Shown here piece by piece: positions 1 through 9,017 of a DNA stretch of 64,000 nt. Each line of letters opens with the position of its first letter. Position 1 is the stretch's first letter. The notes under the pieces were generated by a model. That model was not told the origin of the DNA, did no database searches, and saw only the letters and a list, made by a program, of their open reading frames with translations. Source of the DNA: an uncultured Alphaproteobacteria bacterium (lineage in GTDB: Bacteria > Pseudomonadota > Alphaproteobacteria > UBA8366 > JADFVY01); contig CAMYKU010000046.1 in the NCBI GenBank assembly GCA_947259105.1, positions 21,602 to 85,601 on the forward strand, written 5' to 3'. The position numbers and the translations under genes are program-made.

Positions 1-161
1 CCGACCCCGAGTTCGACCACGAGAAAGACGGGCAGCAGGCTGTGGATCATTTCCGAGCTGACATCCATCAGCAGGCTGACGAATCCAAGCGCCCAGACGC
101 TGCGGGGAATACGGCGCAGCCTGCTGAATTTCACATGCCGGTGGTTGCTGTCGGCAGCCAT
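1..161 (-). CDS. MFS transporter, N-terminal fragment cut by the window edge
   Basis: Reading the minus strand from the ATG at 161 gives an open frame to the window edge with no stop. About 20 polar residues are followed by a first membrane helix and the segment LLMDVSSEMIHSLLPVFLV. A DxSSEM segment early in the first helix is characteristic of a subfamily of MFS permeases, so this is the first 53 residues of such a transporter. The gene diverges from the DedA-family gene at 334. The substrate cannot be told from this fragment. Confidence 0.72.
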   Translation of the reverse strand, partial: MAADSNHRHVKFSRLRRIPRSVWALGFVSLLMDVSSEMIHSLLPVFLVVELGV

Positions 162-333
162 GAAAAGGCCTGCTTCGGTCGTGGTCGGGCAGCAGCCATA
201 TCACGGTGCGGCCGCGACCGTCACGCATCGGCTGTGCGACATCACGGTTCGGCGGGCCGATACCCAACACCCCGGTGCATCAAGACAAAAACCGCCGAGC
301 AATCGAAATCTCCGCCATGCTAATATCCGCATC

Positions 334-2367
334 ATGGATTTCCTCGAATCGATCATCCAGTTTGTTTCGAGCCACCGCGAACTCGCCTACGCGATGGTCT
401 TCCTGCTCGCCTTTCTGGAATCGATGCCGGCGTTGGGGCTGTTCGTACCGGGATCCACCCTGATCATCGGCGCCGCGATCCTGGTGCCGTCCGGCGCGCT
501 TTCGCTGACTCCGCTGCTGGCTTCCGCGACCCTCGGATCCTTGGCCGGAGATACGGCATCCTTCTGGCTGGGCCGGCATTACGGGCGGAAACTCCTGTCA
601 TTCGGCCCGCTGGCGCGGCGGCCCGAACTGGTCGAGAGGGCAGAGCGTCTGTTCCGCCGACATGGCGGCAAGGGAATCTTGTTCGGCCGCTTTACGCCGC
701 CCTTGCGCGGCATCATCCCGGCGTTCGCCGGCATCGCCCGGATCGGCTGGGGCCGGTTCCTTGGGGCCGCCGCGCTCGCAGCCCTGGCCTGGGCGCCGGC
801 CCATGTCTTGCCCGGGGCGCTGATCGGCGCCAGCCTGCAGCTGGCCGGCGAAGTCACCGCGCGGCTGGCGGCGTTCATATTGCTGATCCTGCTGTTCGGA
901 TATCTGCTGATCGTGGTGATGCGGGCCCTGATGTTCTGGGGGATTCCGGCGGGCGCCGCGGCGGTGCGACGGGCCCTGCTATGGGCCCGTGCGCACGACA
1001 ACGTCGTCGGGCGGGAGATTCTGGCGCTGCTCGACCCCGAACACCGCGAAGCGAAGGCGCTGGCCGTCCTTTCCGTCCTGCTGATCCTCGGCGGCTGGGG
1101 CTTCCTTGCCATCCTGGAGGACGTCGCCACCGGCGATCCCCTGGTCCGCGCCGACGCGGCCATATTCAACGCGCTTCAGGCGCTGCGGTCGCCCTGGGGC
1201 GACATGATCATGGTCGCGATCACCGAGCTGGGCGACGCCAAAGTGACCGTCCCCGTCGCAGTCGCGGCGATCGGCTGGCTGGCCTGGCGGCGCGCCTGGA
1301 CCGATGCCGCCTATCTGGCGGCGGCCATCGTATTCGCGCAGGCGTTTGCCGCCGCCATCAAGATCGCGCTGCACACGCCCCGCCCGATCCCGGAGCTCTA
1401 CCATGGCTGGAGCGCGTTTTCCTTCCCCAGCGGCCACGCCACGATAACTGCCGTGATGTACGGCTTTCTGGCGGTCATGACCGTGCGGCAGGCCGGACCG
1501 CTGCTGCGGCCGGCGATCGCCGGCGGCCTCGCGCTGCTGATCGGTCTGATCGCGCTGTCGCGGCTCTATCTGGGCGCCCACTGGTTTTCCGACGTCGCGG
1601 CCGGCCTGGCCTTCGGCGCCGCCTGGGTGGGATTGCTGGGCATCACCTACATCCGCCACTGCCCGGCCCGACCGCAGATCAGGGGTCTGCTGCCGGTAGC
1701 CGCGGCAGTTCTGGCGATTGCCGGAGCGATCAACATCGCCGGCTCCCACGCGCGCGATCTGGCCCGCTATCAGCCACGCCCCGATTCCCCCACGATGGCG
1801 GCCGCCGAATGGATCACCGGCGGCTGGGAAACCTTGCCGTCGCACCGAATCGACCTCGCCGGCGAATTCGAGGAACCGTTCGTCCTGCAGCTCGCCGGCC
1901 CGCCCGCGTACCTGGCCGACACGCTGACCGCCTCGGGCTGGCGGCAACCGGTCGCCTGGGATGCCATCGGCGCCCTGGCCTGGCTGGCCGCCGGCGGCAT
2001 CACCTCGCTGCCGGTCCTGCCCAAACTGCACGACGGGCTGGCGCCCGTACTCATGCTGGAGCGGCCGGAGGCGGATGATCGGACCCGGATCGTCCTGCGG
2101 CTGTGGGACTCCCATGCCCGGCTGCAACAAGGCGAGATATCGCAGCCATTATGGCTCGCCACGGTGACCCGTGAAGATCTCCACCAACCGCTGGGCATGC
2201 TCAGTGTCACGGTGACCGAGGGGGACGCGAACGGTCCCCGCGATCTGCTGGCCCGCACGATACCGGCGCTACGCCGCGATCGGGCGGACTTTCCGGCGGG
2301 CGATGCGGCGTGGGACGGTGCGCTGCTGCTGACTGCCGGCGGACGCACCCCGGACCCGGACCGTTAA
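334..2367 (+). CDS. DedA - PAP2 phosphatase - LssY-like three-domain membrane protein
   Basis: The protein has 677 residues if started at the ATG at 334, where the hydrophobic DedA domain begins; upstream in-frame starts add only a non-membrane stretch. Residues 1-210 are DedA/SNARE-associated (GLFVPGSTLIIGA, FGRFTPPLRGIIPAFAG). Residues about 230-450 are a PAP2 phosphatase with all three motifs: KIALHTPRP, FSFPSGHAT and SRLYLGAHWFSD. The last 190 residues match the LssY C-terminal domain in position and character. PAP2 enzymes remove phosphate from lipid phosphates such as undecaprenyl pyrophosphate, and DedA proteins include polyprenyl-phosphate flippases, so a membrane role in lipid-carrier recycling is a reasonable inference. 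It appears to be transcribed alone. Confidence 0.9.
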   Translation: MDFLESIIQFVSSHRELAYAMVFLLAFLESMPALGLFVPGSTLIIGAAILVPSGALSLTPLLASATLGSLAGDTASFWLGRHYGRKLLSFGPLARRPELVERAERLFRRHGGKGILFGRFTPPLRGIIPAFAGIARIGWGRFLGAAALAALAWAPAHVLPGALIGASLQLAGEVTARLAAFILLILLFGYLLIVVMRALMFWGIPAGAAAVRRALLWARAHDNVVGREILALLDPEHREAKALAVLSVLLILGGWGFLAILEDVATGDPLVRADAAIFNALQALRSPWGDMIMVAITELGDAKVTVPVAVAAIGWLAWRRAWTDAAYLAAAIVFAQAFAAAIKIALHTPRPIPELYHGWSAFSFPSGHATITAVMYGFLAVMTVRQAGPLLRPAIAGGLALLIGLIALSRLYLGAHWFSDVAAGLAFGAAWVGLLGITYIRHCPARPQIRGLLPVAAAVLAIAGAINIAGSHARDLARYQPRPDSPTMAAAEWITGGWETLPSHRIDLAGEFEEPFVLQLAGPPAYLADTLTASGWRQPVAWDAIGALAWLAAGGITSLPVLPKLHDGLAPVLMLERPEADDRTRIVLRLWDSHARLQQGEISQPLWLATVTREDLHQPLGMLSVTVTEGDANGPRDLLARTIPALRRDRADFPAGDAAWDGALLLTAGGRTPDPDR

Positions 2368-3049
2368 GTCCCGAATCGAATATCCGTTTCCGCCGTTACC
2401 GGCGGTGGGGCGGCAGCCATTTGCTAGCCTAATTATATATTTTTATTACCAAAAATGGTGAGGATCGGTAGTTTGTTTACAACATATTCGAATTTCTTTA
2501 ATCTTTCGTGCGAATCGGGAGGACACACACAGGAAGCAGGCTGAAGCAAACGGATTTCGCAGAGACCCTCGGCGCAGTCGGCGGCGCGTCCGCGACACAA
2601 GGCAGGCGGAAACAACGCCGCAACCGGAATCGCCGATCGCGATGGTCCTGTAAAGCAATGTGCTTCGGCTTGCGGATTGGCAGGCGATCTCCCCAATAAG
2701 AGGGATACCGGCATTTGCCGCCCGAAGCGGGTTGGGCGGCATAACGGACGGGCAGACAAATGATCGTGTGGCACAACACGACGATCCACGCGTCCCTACC
2801 CGCCATGACCCGCATGTTCATGGCAGGCCCCTCCGGGGCGGTGAAATCGTTTAGCGAAACAACCCGCCATGTGCCGGAAGCTCCGGCGTCTCGAATCGAG
2901 CCGACCGGGGGTCCGACCCCGTTCTTCGACCGCATCGACAGACTGCTCGACGCTCCTCATGGCGGCGTATGCGCCGTCTCGTGGATACGCGCCATGGATA
3001 AGACAGAAACGTAGAGGATTTCACGGAAACAACAGCGGAGACTTGCGCG
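2368..3049. other. 682-bp intergenic region, no convincing gene
   Basis: The first 150 bp contain a strikingly AT-rich block (about 2425-2510) in an otherwise GC-rich sequence, a plausible promoter zone for the exporter gene at 3050. That would leave a leader of more than 500 nt. A weak hairpin lies at 2715-2738 (GCCGCCC paired with GGGCGGC) without a T tract. The open frames here have no ribosome binding site and an unnatural composition. The stretch from 2755 to 2860 resembles dispersed intergenic repeat remnants common in alphaproteobacteria, but I cannot prove this from one copy. Confidence 0.5.
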
Positions 3050-4612
3050 ATGGTATACACGAAGAAAAACCCGGCCCTACTGACTATGGGCGTGCTGCTG
3101 CTGGCACTCGGCGCCGCGACGCAATACGGCGTCCTGGACGGCGTGGTCGGATACCTGAAGATCGGCAGCAAGACGGGTGAGATCATCAATCTCAGCTTTG
3201 CTTTCGGCGCCATCAGCGTCGTCGTCGGCGCCTGGAGCCTGTGGGGCAAACACGAGGAAGGCAACCTGGATTACTACCTGTCCACCGTTGCCGGCGGCAT
3301 GTTCATCCTGCTGATCGCCATGATCGTCACCTGGTTCGCCGCCCCGCTCGTCGCCGTCATCAGCAAGGGGTTCGGACCGGTGATGTCCAACAAGTATCTG
3401 CATGACGTTCTGGGCCTGAACTATATCGTCCTGGGCATCCTTGCCGGTATTATCACGGTCAATGTGTTCAAGATTCCCGGATGGGCGGAAAACGGGGTCA
3501 GGCTGTCCCGCCTTGGCCTCAAGACCGGGGTGATCCTGCTCGGCACGCTGTACAGTCTGGCGGAACTCGCCCATCTCGGCCGGCTTTCGGTCGTGATGAT
3601 CGGGTTCTTCGTGCTCGGGTCGGTCGGCCTCGTGCTGTTCCTGGGCCGGCGCAGGAAAATCCCCAACTCGATGGGCGGCGTGCTGTCGGCGGGGATGGGC
3701 GTCTGCGGCGTTTCCGCCACGGTGGCGGCAGCGCCGGTCGTGCAGGCCAAGCCGACGGAAATCGCCTATACCATCGGCACCATCCTGATCTGGGGCGTGG
3801 GCTGCATGTTCCTGTTCCCGGTGATCGGCCATCTCCTCAACCTCGGGCACATCCAGTTCGGCGCATGGGCGGGGACGGGCATTCTCAACTCGGCCCAGGT
3901 CGCAGGCGCGGCCCTGGCCTATCAGCCGGACGGGATCGAAACCCTGAAGGTCGCCGAGATCTTCAACATCACCCGCGTGCTGTTCCTGCCGCTGATCGTC
4001 CTGTGGCTGGCGGTCTGGTATGTGCGCCGGGAGGAAACGGCCTCCGCCACGCAGGTCAATGTCGGGAAAGTCGTGGTCGAGAAATTCCCGCTTTTCGTGC
4101 TTGGCTTCATCCTGATGTTCGCGCTGTCGTCGACCGGCATCTTCGCCCCGGCGCAGCATTACAAGGGCAAGTATTTCGACAACGACATCGGGGAATCGAA
4201 GCTGCTGACGGAAACGGAAGCGGCCCTGCTCGCGTCCGAAGCCGGCAAGGTGCAGAGCCCGACCCGCGCCGAGGCGCTGGCCCGGCTGATCGACAACCGC
4301 AAGATCATGAACATCGACGACGACGCGACGATACGCGGCCTGACCAACGCCAAGGTCCTCTCGAGGGATGCCAACGAAGCCCTCAAGAAGGCCCATAAGG
4401 TCGTGTACCATACGGCGAAAAAGGTCGCCGCATTCCGGAAGTGGATCACCTGGCTGTTCGCCTTCGGCCTCACGGGCCTCGGCATGCAAATCACCGGGGC
4501 GGCGATGCGTCAGGCCGGCGGCCAGCCGCTGGTCATCGGCGGAATCGTCGGCACGATCAAGGCCGTGCTGTCGCTGATCGTGATCCTGCTGTTCGTCAGC
4601 GAAACCATTTGA
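3050..4612 (+). CDS. YeiH/UPF0324-family putative sulfate exporter
   Basis: A 520-residue polytopic membrane protein of the Cons_hypoth698 (UPF0324) family. The family core is at about residues 205-335 and includes SAGMGVCGVSATVAAAPVV and GAWAGTGILNSAQVAGAAL. The usual family length is about 340 residues. The excess comes from extra N-terminal helices and a hydrophilic, charged insertion at about residues 375-465 before the last two helices. Family members near sulfur genes are annotated as sulfate exporters. In this genome, which oxidises sulfite through APS (43-61 kb), export of sulfate is a sensible role but is inferred. The 54-residue gene at 4627 follows after 14 bp and is probably cotranscribed. 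Confidence 0.85.
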   Translation: MVYTKKNPALLTMGVLLLALGAATQYGVLDGVVGYLKIGSKTGEIINLSFAFGAISVVVGAWSLWGKHEEGNLDYYLSTVAGGMFILLIAMIVTWFAAPLVAVISKGFGPVMSNKYLHDVLGLNYIVLGILAGIITVNVFKIPGWAENGVRLSRLGLKTGVILLGTLYSLAELAHLGRLSVVMIGFFVLGSVGLVLFLGRRRKIPNSMGGVLSAGMGVCGVSATVAAAPVVQAKPTEIAYTIGTILIWGVGCMFLFPVIGHLLNLGHIQFGAWAGTGILNSAQVAGAALAYQPDGIETLKVAEIFNITRVLFLPLIVLWLAVWYVRREETASATQVNVGKVVVEKFPLFVLGFILMFALSSTGIFAPAQHYKGKYFDNDIGESKLLTETEAALLASEAGKVQSPTRAEALARLIDNRKIMNIDDDATIRGLTNAKVLSRDANEALKKAHKVVYHTAKKVAAFRKWITWLFAFGLTGLGMQITGAAMRQAGGQPLVIGGIVGTIKAVLSLIVILLFVSETI

Positions 4613-4626
4613 GTGGAGGGAATATC

Positions 4627-4791
4627 ATGTCAGAGGATAACAGCCAGAACATCGACCTTCAGAAGGAAGCGGGGGCCAAGTTCCATCGCGGTTCGGCCCT
4701 GTCCATCTTCGGCAGCGACCGCCGGGAAGATCTTGTCGCGCTGGCGTGCGCCCTGCTGATCGCCCTTGGCGTATATATCTTCGCCGGGTAA
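4627..4791 (+). CDS. 54-residue single-helix membrane protein, partner of the exporter
   Basis: ATG at 4627 is preceded by a good ribosome binding site (GTGGAGGGAATATC). The protein starts with a polar, charged half (MSEDNSQNIDLQKEAGAKF) and ends with one hydrophobic helix (LVALACALLIALGVYIFAG), so it should be anchored with the N-terminus in the cytoplasm. It lies 14 bp behind the exporter gene and ahead of a strong terminator, so the two form a closed two-gene unit. I do not recognise a family. A small accessory or stabilising subunit of the exporter is the obvious hypothesis, unsupported by homology. Confidence 0.8.
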   Translation: MSEDNSQNIDLQKEAGAKFHRGSALSIFGSDRREDLVALACALLIALGVYIFAG

Positions 4792-4812
4792 CGCCCGACA
4801 CTGAAACCGACA

Positions 4813-4852
4813 GGCCCGGCGCGTCCCTCGGGATACGCCGGGCCGCTTTTTT
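4813..4852 (+). terminator. rho-independent terminator after the exporter unit
   Basis: A perfect 9-bp stem (GGCCCGGCG at 4813-4821 paired with CGCCGGGCC at 4836-4844) is followed within two bases by a run of six T. It sits 21 bp after the stop of the small membrane protein gene. Confidence 0.9.
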
Positions 4853-4874
4853 CGCGGATGAGACAGGGAACGCG

Positions 4875-5339
4875 ATGACGCCTGCGACGATCCTTCTTGC
4901 GAGCCACGGCACCGCCGGGGCCCGCGCCGCCGAGGAAGCGGCGCTGGCGTTGTGCGCCCCGGGCGGGACGATCCGCCATCTGGAGGTCGTGCCCGACTTC
5001 TGGAAGGGCATGCGCGGCGACGACTGGCTGAACAACGCCATCACCCAGCATCGATTCGGCGAATATCTCGAATCACAGCTGCAGCGGGAAATCGCGGAAC
5101 ATGCCGAATCGCTGGGCCGCGAGGCGGCGGACAGGGGCCTCGCCTATGAGAGCATCTCGGTGCTCGGCAAGCCTGCGGAATGCCTGCTCGCGGCCGTGGA
5201 GGGCGCGGATTGCGACCTGGTCGTCGTCGGCTCGCCCCGCCCCAGGGGGATTCCGGGCTACCGTTCGCGCTTGAAGATGGAAACCGTCGTCCGGGCGCTG
5301 CGGGTTTCGCTTCTGGTCGTTCCGTACCCGGGCCGGTGA
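4875..5339 (+). CDS. universal stress protein (UspA-like)
   Basis: A 154-residue protein from the ATG at 4875, just behind the preceding terminator. It has the single-domain USP fold pattern: an N-terminal strand (TPATILLASHGT), a long helix rich in Glu and Arg, then CDLVVVGSPRPRG and a final strand VSLLVVPYPG. The usual glycine-rich ATP-binding signature near the C-terminus is not clear, so this may be a non-ATP-binding member. It ends 14 bp before the next start, so it is probably cotranscribed with the SRPBCC-like gene at 5354. Confidence 0.8.
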   Translation: MTPATILLASHGTAGARAAEEAALALCAPGGTIRHLEVVPDFWKGMRGDDWLNNAITQHRFGEYLESQLQREIAEHAESLGREAADRGLAYESISVLGKPAECLLAAVEGADCDLVVVGSPRPRGIPGYRSRLKMETVVRALRVSLLVVPYPGR

Positions 5340-5353
5340 AGGGGGCGCCGTTC

Positions 5354-5980
5354 ATGGCAGAGGACACGGCCGCGCCGGAGGACAGCAGGGACGCCGCCTG
5401 GGTGACCGTCGACACCCCGCTGTCCGGCAGCGCGCTCCTGGCCTTCTGCCGCGAGGACGTGGAACGCCTGTTCCGCATCAACTCGCTTCTGCGATTCGAC
5501 GAATGGCGCCGTCTCGGCGCCGACGAGCACCATGTCCGTCTGCGCAATCTGAGCAACGGGCGGACGCTTGAGACCAAACTGCATGTCGAACGGCTGCCGG
5601 ATGGTCTGCGCGCGGTTTACGGCAGCGGCCTGAAGACGACCACCACGTTCCGGGTTACGGGTACTGCCGGCGGCGCGCAGCTGGTCGTGACCGACGACTA
5701 TTCCGGGACGCCGGTCGAGGAACGCCGGGCCCGCGCCGATGAGGCCGACCGGAGCCTCGTGCAGTGGGGCCACGACCTGCACCACTATCTGGCAAGATGG
5801 AGCCGATGGTCCCGCCATGCCGCGTGGCGCTGGTACATGAACCGGATCTGGCAGCCGATGACGCCCGCCGGCCGCCGCGTGGTCTTCGCGCTGGTGGTCA
5901 TTTCGGCGCTGGAGTTCTTCGCCTTCCTGGCGGTGCTGGCGATCTTCGTCCTGGAGCTGGACCGGTTCGTTGGCCTGTGA
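5354..5980 (+). CDS. SRPBCC-like soluble domain with two-helix membrane tail, function unknown
   Basis: 208 residues from the ATG at 5354. The first 140 residues alternate beta-type stretches (HHVRLRNLSNGRTLETKLHV, TTTFRVTGTAGGAQLVVTDD), which looks like a START/SRPBCC ligand-binding fold. The last 60 residues hold a short amphipathic segment and a strong membrane helix (VVFALVVISALEFFAFLAVL). The domain would face the cytoplasm. I cannot name a family with confidence. It follows the universal stress protein gene closely and converges with the minus-strand gene ending at 6023. Confidence 0.72.
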   Translation: MAEDTAAPEDSRDAAWVTVDTPLSGSALLAFCREDVERLFRINSLLRFDEWRRLGADEHHVRLRNLSNGRTLETKLHVERLPDGLRAVYGSGLKTTTTFRVTGTAGGAQLVVTDDYSGTPVEERRARADEADRSLVQWGHDLHHYLARWSRWSRHAAWRWYMNRIWQPMTPAGRRVVFALVVISALEFFAFLAVLAIFVLELDRFVGL

Positions 5981-6022
5981 TCAGGCCGCCGCCGTTGCAA
6001 GCCGCAATCGCCCTGCCCGGCT

Positions 6023-7168
6023 TCAGTAACGTGACCGGCGCCCGGTTTCGGCGATCTTTGCAAGGACGGTGTTCATCGCGAATTCGAGCGACCGGCGCGG
6101 CAGACCGCCGCCGAAATTAAGCGTCTCACGGTCGCTGGCGACCGCCAGGGCGGGGCGCGAGCCGCTCGATTTACGGGCGATCGTCACGGTTTCGATCCGG
6201 GCGGTCTCGATTCGTTTGCCTTTGCTTTCGCTGCCGCTGTAGGCCCGGTTCACCGACACACCGGCCGGACCGACCCGCAGGCGTTGCCGCGACAGCAGGT
6301 CGACAAGCACGCCGATAACGAACGCCACCTCGAAGAGGACGCCAAGGCCACCGAACAGATACCGCATGAACATGGGCATATCCGGCGCATAGATCGCCAC
6401 GCCGACAAAAATCAGCGGGAAAAGCACGGCAATCAGCGAACCCCACCAGGCATTGGCCGGGCCGGTGCGGGTCAATACGGCAACATCGCCCTCGAACGAC
6501 ACGGCGAGTCCCTTCGCCGGCCGCGAAAGCGTATCGTAGTCGATCTCGACCTTGCCCTCGGCGATCAGTTCGCCGACGGACTTGTCGAGGTCCGCGGCCT
6601 CACGCCGGACCATCCCGCCCTCGCCCTCCTCGAGCGCCGGGAGGGACAGGCGGCGGGCGAACGCCTCCCACTTGTCGCGGAACCCGCCGTCGCTCGTGTC
6701 CGTGTAAAGGTTGATCCTGCGGTCGCTGTCGGGATGAACGAGATCGATCATGTAAAGCGTATAGCTGCTGTTCTTGGTCCTCACGCGCCTCGTATGCCGC
6801 ATCACGCCATGGTAGGCTGAGAGAGGCTCGCGCCATTGCCTGGTGCCCTTGAGCCCATGTTCCGCCACCGTGAACGCGCTGCCGTCGAAAGCGATCCTGC
6901 GGCGCCACAGCAGGCTGTGCGCCCCGAACAGCAACAGGCCGACCCCGATCACCGGAAAGACAAGAAATAGAAGGGTTTCGACCCCGAACCTGCCGGCTTC
7001 AAGTTCCGAGACCAGGCCCAGAACGGGAAGACCGCCCCAGAAGAGCGCGAAAACGACGAGAAACACACCCATCGCCCTGCTGCCCGTCTGAATCCGTTCC
7101 GCGGGCAGGGTGGACAGATCCATCTCCCACCGCCGGCCGCGGGCGCCAAGATTGATCGTAATCGGCAT
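6023..7168 (-). CDS. membrane protein of unknown function, paralogue of the gene at 61656-62648
   Basis: 381 residues from the ATG at 7168, which has a GAGGA ribosome binding site; the TTG four codons upstream is less likely. It carries two pairs of membrane helices (about residues 33-90 and 235-290) separated by a soluble domain. After the first pair comes KGTRQWREPLSAYHGVM followed by DLVHPDSDRRINLY; the C-terminus has RIETVTIARKSSGS and VASDRETLNFGGGLPRR. The same two motif blocks recur in the 330-residue protein at 61656-62648, so the two are distant paralogues. No enzyme motif is visible. The best guess is an envelope protein of a lineage-restricted family. Confidence 0.75.
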   Translation of the reverse strand: MPITINLGARGRRWEMDLSTLPAERIQTGSRAMGVFLVVFALFWGGLPVLGLVSELEAGRFGVETLLFLVFPVIGVGLLLFGAHSLLWRRRIAFDGSAFTVAEHGLKGTRQWREPLSAYHGVMRHTRRVRTKNSSYTLYMIDLVHPDSDRRINLYTDTSDGGFRDKWEAFARRLSLPALEEGEGGMVRREAADLDKSVGELIAEGKVEIDYDTLSRPAKGLAVSFEGDVAVLTRTGPANAWWGSLIAVLFPLIFVGVAIYAPDMPMFMRYLFGGLGVLFEVAFVIGVLVDLLSRQRLRVGPAGVSVNRAYSGSESKGKRIETARIETVTIARKSSGSRPALAVASDRETLNFGGGLPRRSLEFAMNTVLAKIAETGRRSRY

Positions 7169-7358
7169 GTTGGTCCTCAACGCCTGTTTGCGCCACTCGC
7201 CCGCAGGAGTATGCGGGCCCGGGCGTTAACATCAGGCTTACCGCTTGCAGATACAGTGTGAACGCCCGACCCATACCAAACCCGCTTGCGGACGACCCGC
7301 AGGGCGGCTAGGGTCCGGGCCAAACGGCCCAACAGCGACACGGCGGTACCCGGTGAAC

Positions 7359-8981
7359 ATGAAACTCGGACGGCCCATCCTGGCATTCCTGCTCTCGGTT
7401 GCGGCGGCGCTGACCCTGCTTGCAGGCGAGGCGCCGGCCCAGTTGATCGAAAAGGAAATCCGCCGCGGTGTGATGGACAACCCGATCAGGCTCGACCCGC
7501 ATTTTGCGACGCTGCCCTCAGAGCGGGCCATCCTGGCGGATCTGTTTCTCGGGCTGGTCACCGAAGACGCGGCCGGCGGCATCCAGCCGGGCGCCGCAGA
7601 GAGCTGGGAGGTGCGCGACGCCGGCCGGACCTGGGTCTTCAAACTGCGCGCAGATCAGACATGGTCGGACGGGCGCCCGCTCGAGGCGAAAGACTTCGAA
7701 TACACGTTCCAGCGCCTGCTGGCGCCGCTGTCGGGCCTGCCGTTCGCATCGATGTACTACAACATCAGCGGCGCCGAAGCGCTGCACAAGGGGCGCGCGG
7801 ACGACGTGCGCACTCTTGGCGTAACGGCCAGGGACAAGTCGACCCTCATTTTCAGTCTGGTCGAACGGAGTCCCCAGTTTCTGGCGCAACTCGTCCATCA
7901 TAGCGCCTATCCGCTGCGCAAGGACCATGTGGAGCGGGCCGATGAATCGTGGACGCGGCCGGGCAAGATGGTCACCAACGGCCCGTACATTCTCAGCGAA
8001 TGGCTGCCGGGCAACTACGCGAAACTCGCCAAGAACTGGCGCTTCTACGACCCCGCCTCGGTCACCATCGACAACGTCTACTACGACGTCGTGGAGTTCA
8101 TCGAAAGCGCAACCGAGCGGTTTTTCGCCGGCACCCTGCATACGCTGTCGCAGGTTCCGCGCGAAGCGGTCGCCGGGCTCATGGAGGCGGCGCCGGAAGT
8201 GGTCCGGATCTATCCGTCGCTGACAGTCGATTATCTGGTCATCAATACCAAAAAGCCGCCGTTCAACGACCCGAGGGTCCGCGAGGCCCTGACGCTGGCC
8301 ATCGATTCGCCGACGCTGGTGCGCCGGGTTCTGGAGGGGGGCGACATTCCGGCTGACGGCCTGCTGCCCGAGGGCCTGGCGGGCATCCGCGAACCGGAGC
8401 CCGTGCAGCGGCAGGGACCGTATCCCGTGCCGCGCCCGCTGTCGGCGGGAGAAAAGCGCGCGGCCGCCAAGCTGCTGCTGACCGACGCGGGATTCGGGGT
8501 GCAGGACACGATGCGCCTGACCCTGCATTACAACGCCAACGGTGCACATCAGAAGATCGCCGAAGCGATTGCCGACATGTGGAAACGGGTCGGCGTTCGT
8601 ACCGACCTGTACAGCAGCGACTACACCGTGCATTACGGCGATCTCGGACTGAGTGAATTCGACGTCGCGCGGGCCGGCTGGATCGCCGATTACAACGACC
8701 CCTCAGCGTTCCTGATGCTGTTCGATCCGAAGTCGGAGCAGTTCAACTACGGCCGCTTCGCCGACCCGGAATTCGAGAAGCTTCTGGCGGCGGCGGCAAA
8801 ACAGGAGCCGCCGGCGCGCGCGGTAACGCTGCACCGCGCCGAACAACTGGCGATGAAGAAGTTCCCGATCATTCCGCTCTATCACCACGCCTCGCGGAAT
8901 CTGGTCGCCACCAGCGTCTCGGGATGGGAGGACAACGTCCGGGACATCCACCCCAGCCGTTACCTCGAACTCAGGGAATAG
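7359..8981 (+). CDS. peptide ABC transporter substrate-binding protein (OppA/DppA-like)
   Basis: 540 residues from the ATG at 7359 (a GTG two codons earlier is possible). It begins with a Sec signal peptide (RPILAFLLSVAAALTLLAGEAPA) and continues as family 5 solute-binding protein: IRLDPHFATLPSERAILADL, the core SWEVRDAGRTWVFKLRAD, and WIADYNDPSAFLMLF near the C-terminus. It should bind oligopeptides in the periplasm. No permease or ATPase gene is adjacent, so it is an orphan receptor that must share a transporter encoded elsewhere or act as a chaperone or signalling protein. Confidence 0.9.
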   Translation: MKLGRPILAFLLSVAAALTLLAGEAPAQLIEKEIRRGVMDNPIRLDPHFATLPSERAILADLFLGLVTEDAAGGIQPGAAESWEVRDAGRTWVFKLRADQTWSDGRPLEAKDFEYTFQRLLAPLSGLPFASMYYNISGAEALHKGRADDVRTLGVTARDKSTLIFSLVERSPQFLAQLVHHSAYPLRKDHVERADESWTRPGKMVTNGPYILSEWLPGNYAKLAKNWRFYDPASVTIDNVYYDVVEFIESATERFFAGTLHTLSQVPREAVAGLMEAAPEVVRIYPSLTVDYLVINTKKPPFNDPRVREALTLAIDSPTLVRRVLEGGDIPADGLLPEGLAGIREPEPVQRQGPYPVPRPLSAGEKRAAAKLLLTDAGFGVQDTMRLTLHYNANGAHQKIAEAIADMWKRVGVRTDLYSSDYTVHYGDLGLSEFDVARAGWIADYNDPSAFLMLFDPKSEQFNYGRFADPEFEKLLAAAAKQEPPARAVTLHRAEQLAMKKFPIIPLYHHASRNLVATSVSGWEDNVRDIHPSRYLELRE

Positions 8982-9017
8982 CCGGCCGGTCCTTTCAGGG
9001 CGGGATTCGGCCGCGGC

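Noticed and set aside
979-2130. Long minus-strand frame opposite the DedA-PAP2 gene
   Set aside because: Composition is Gly/Arg/Gln-rich with no motif, while the plus strand holds clear PAP2 motifs.
2498-2935. 145-codon minus-strand frame between the DedA gene and the exporter
   Set aside because: No ribosome binding site; the Cys/Arg-rich translation resembles readings of intergenic repeats rather than a protein.
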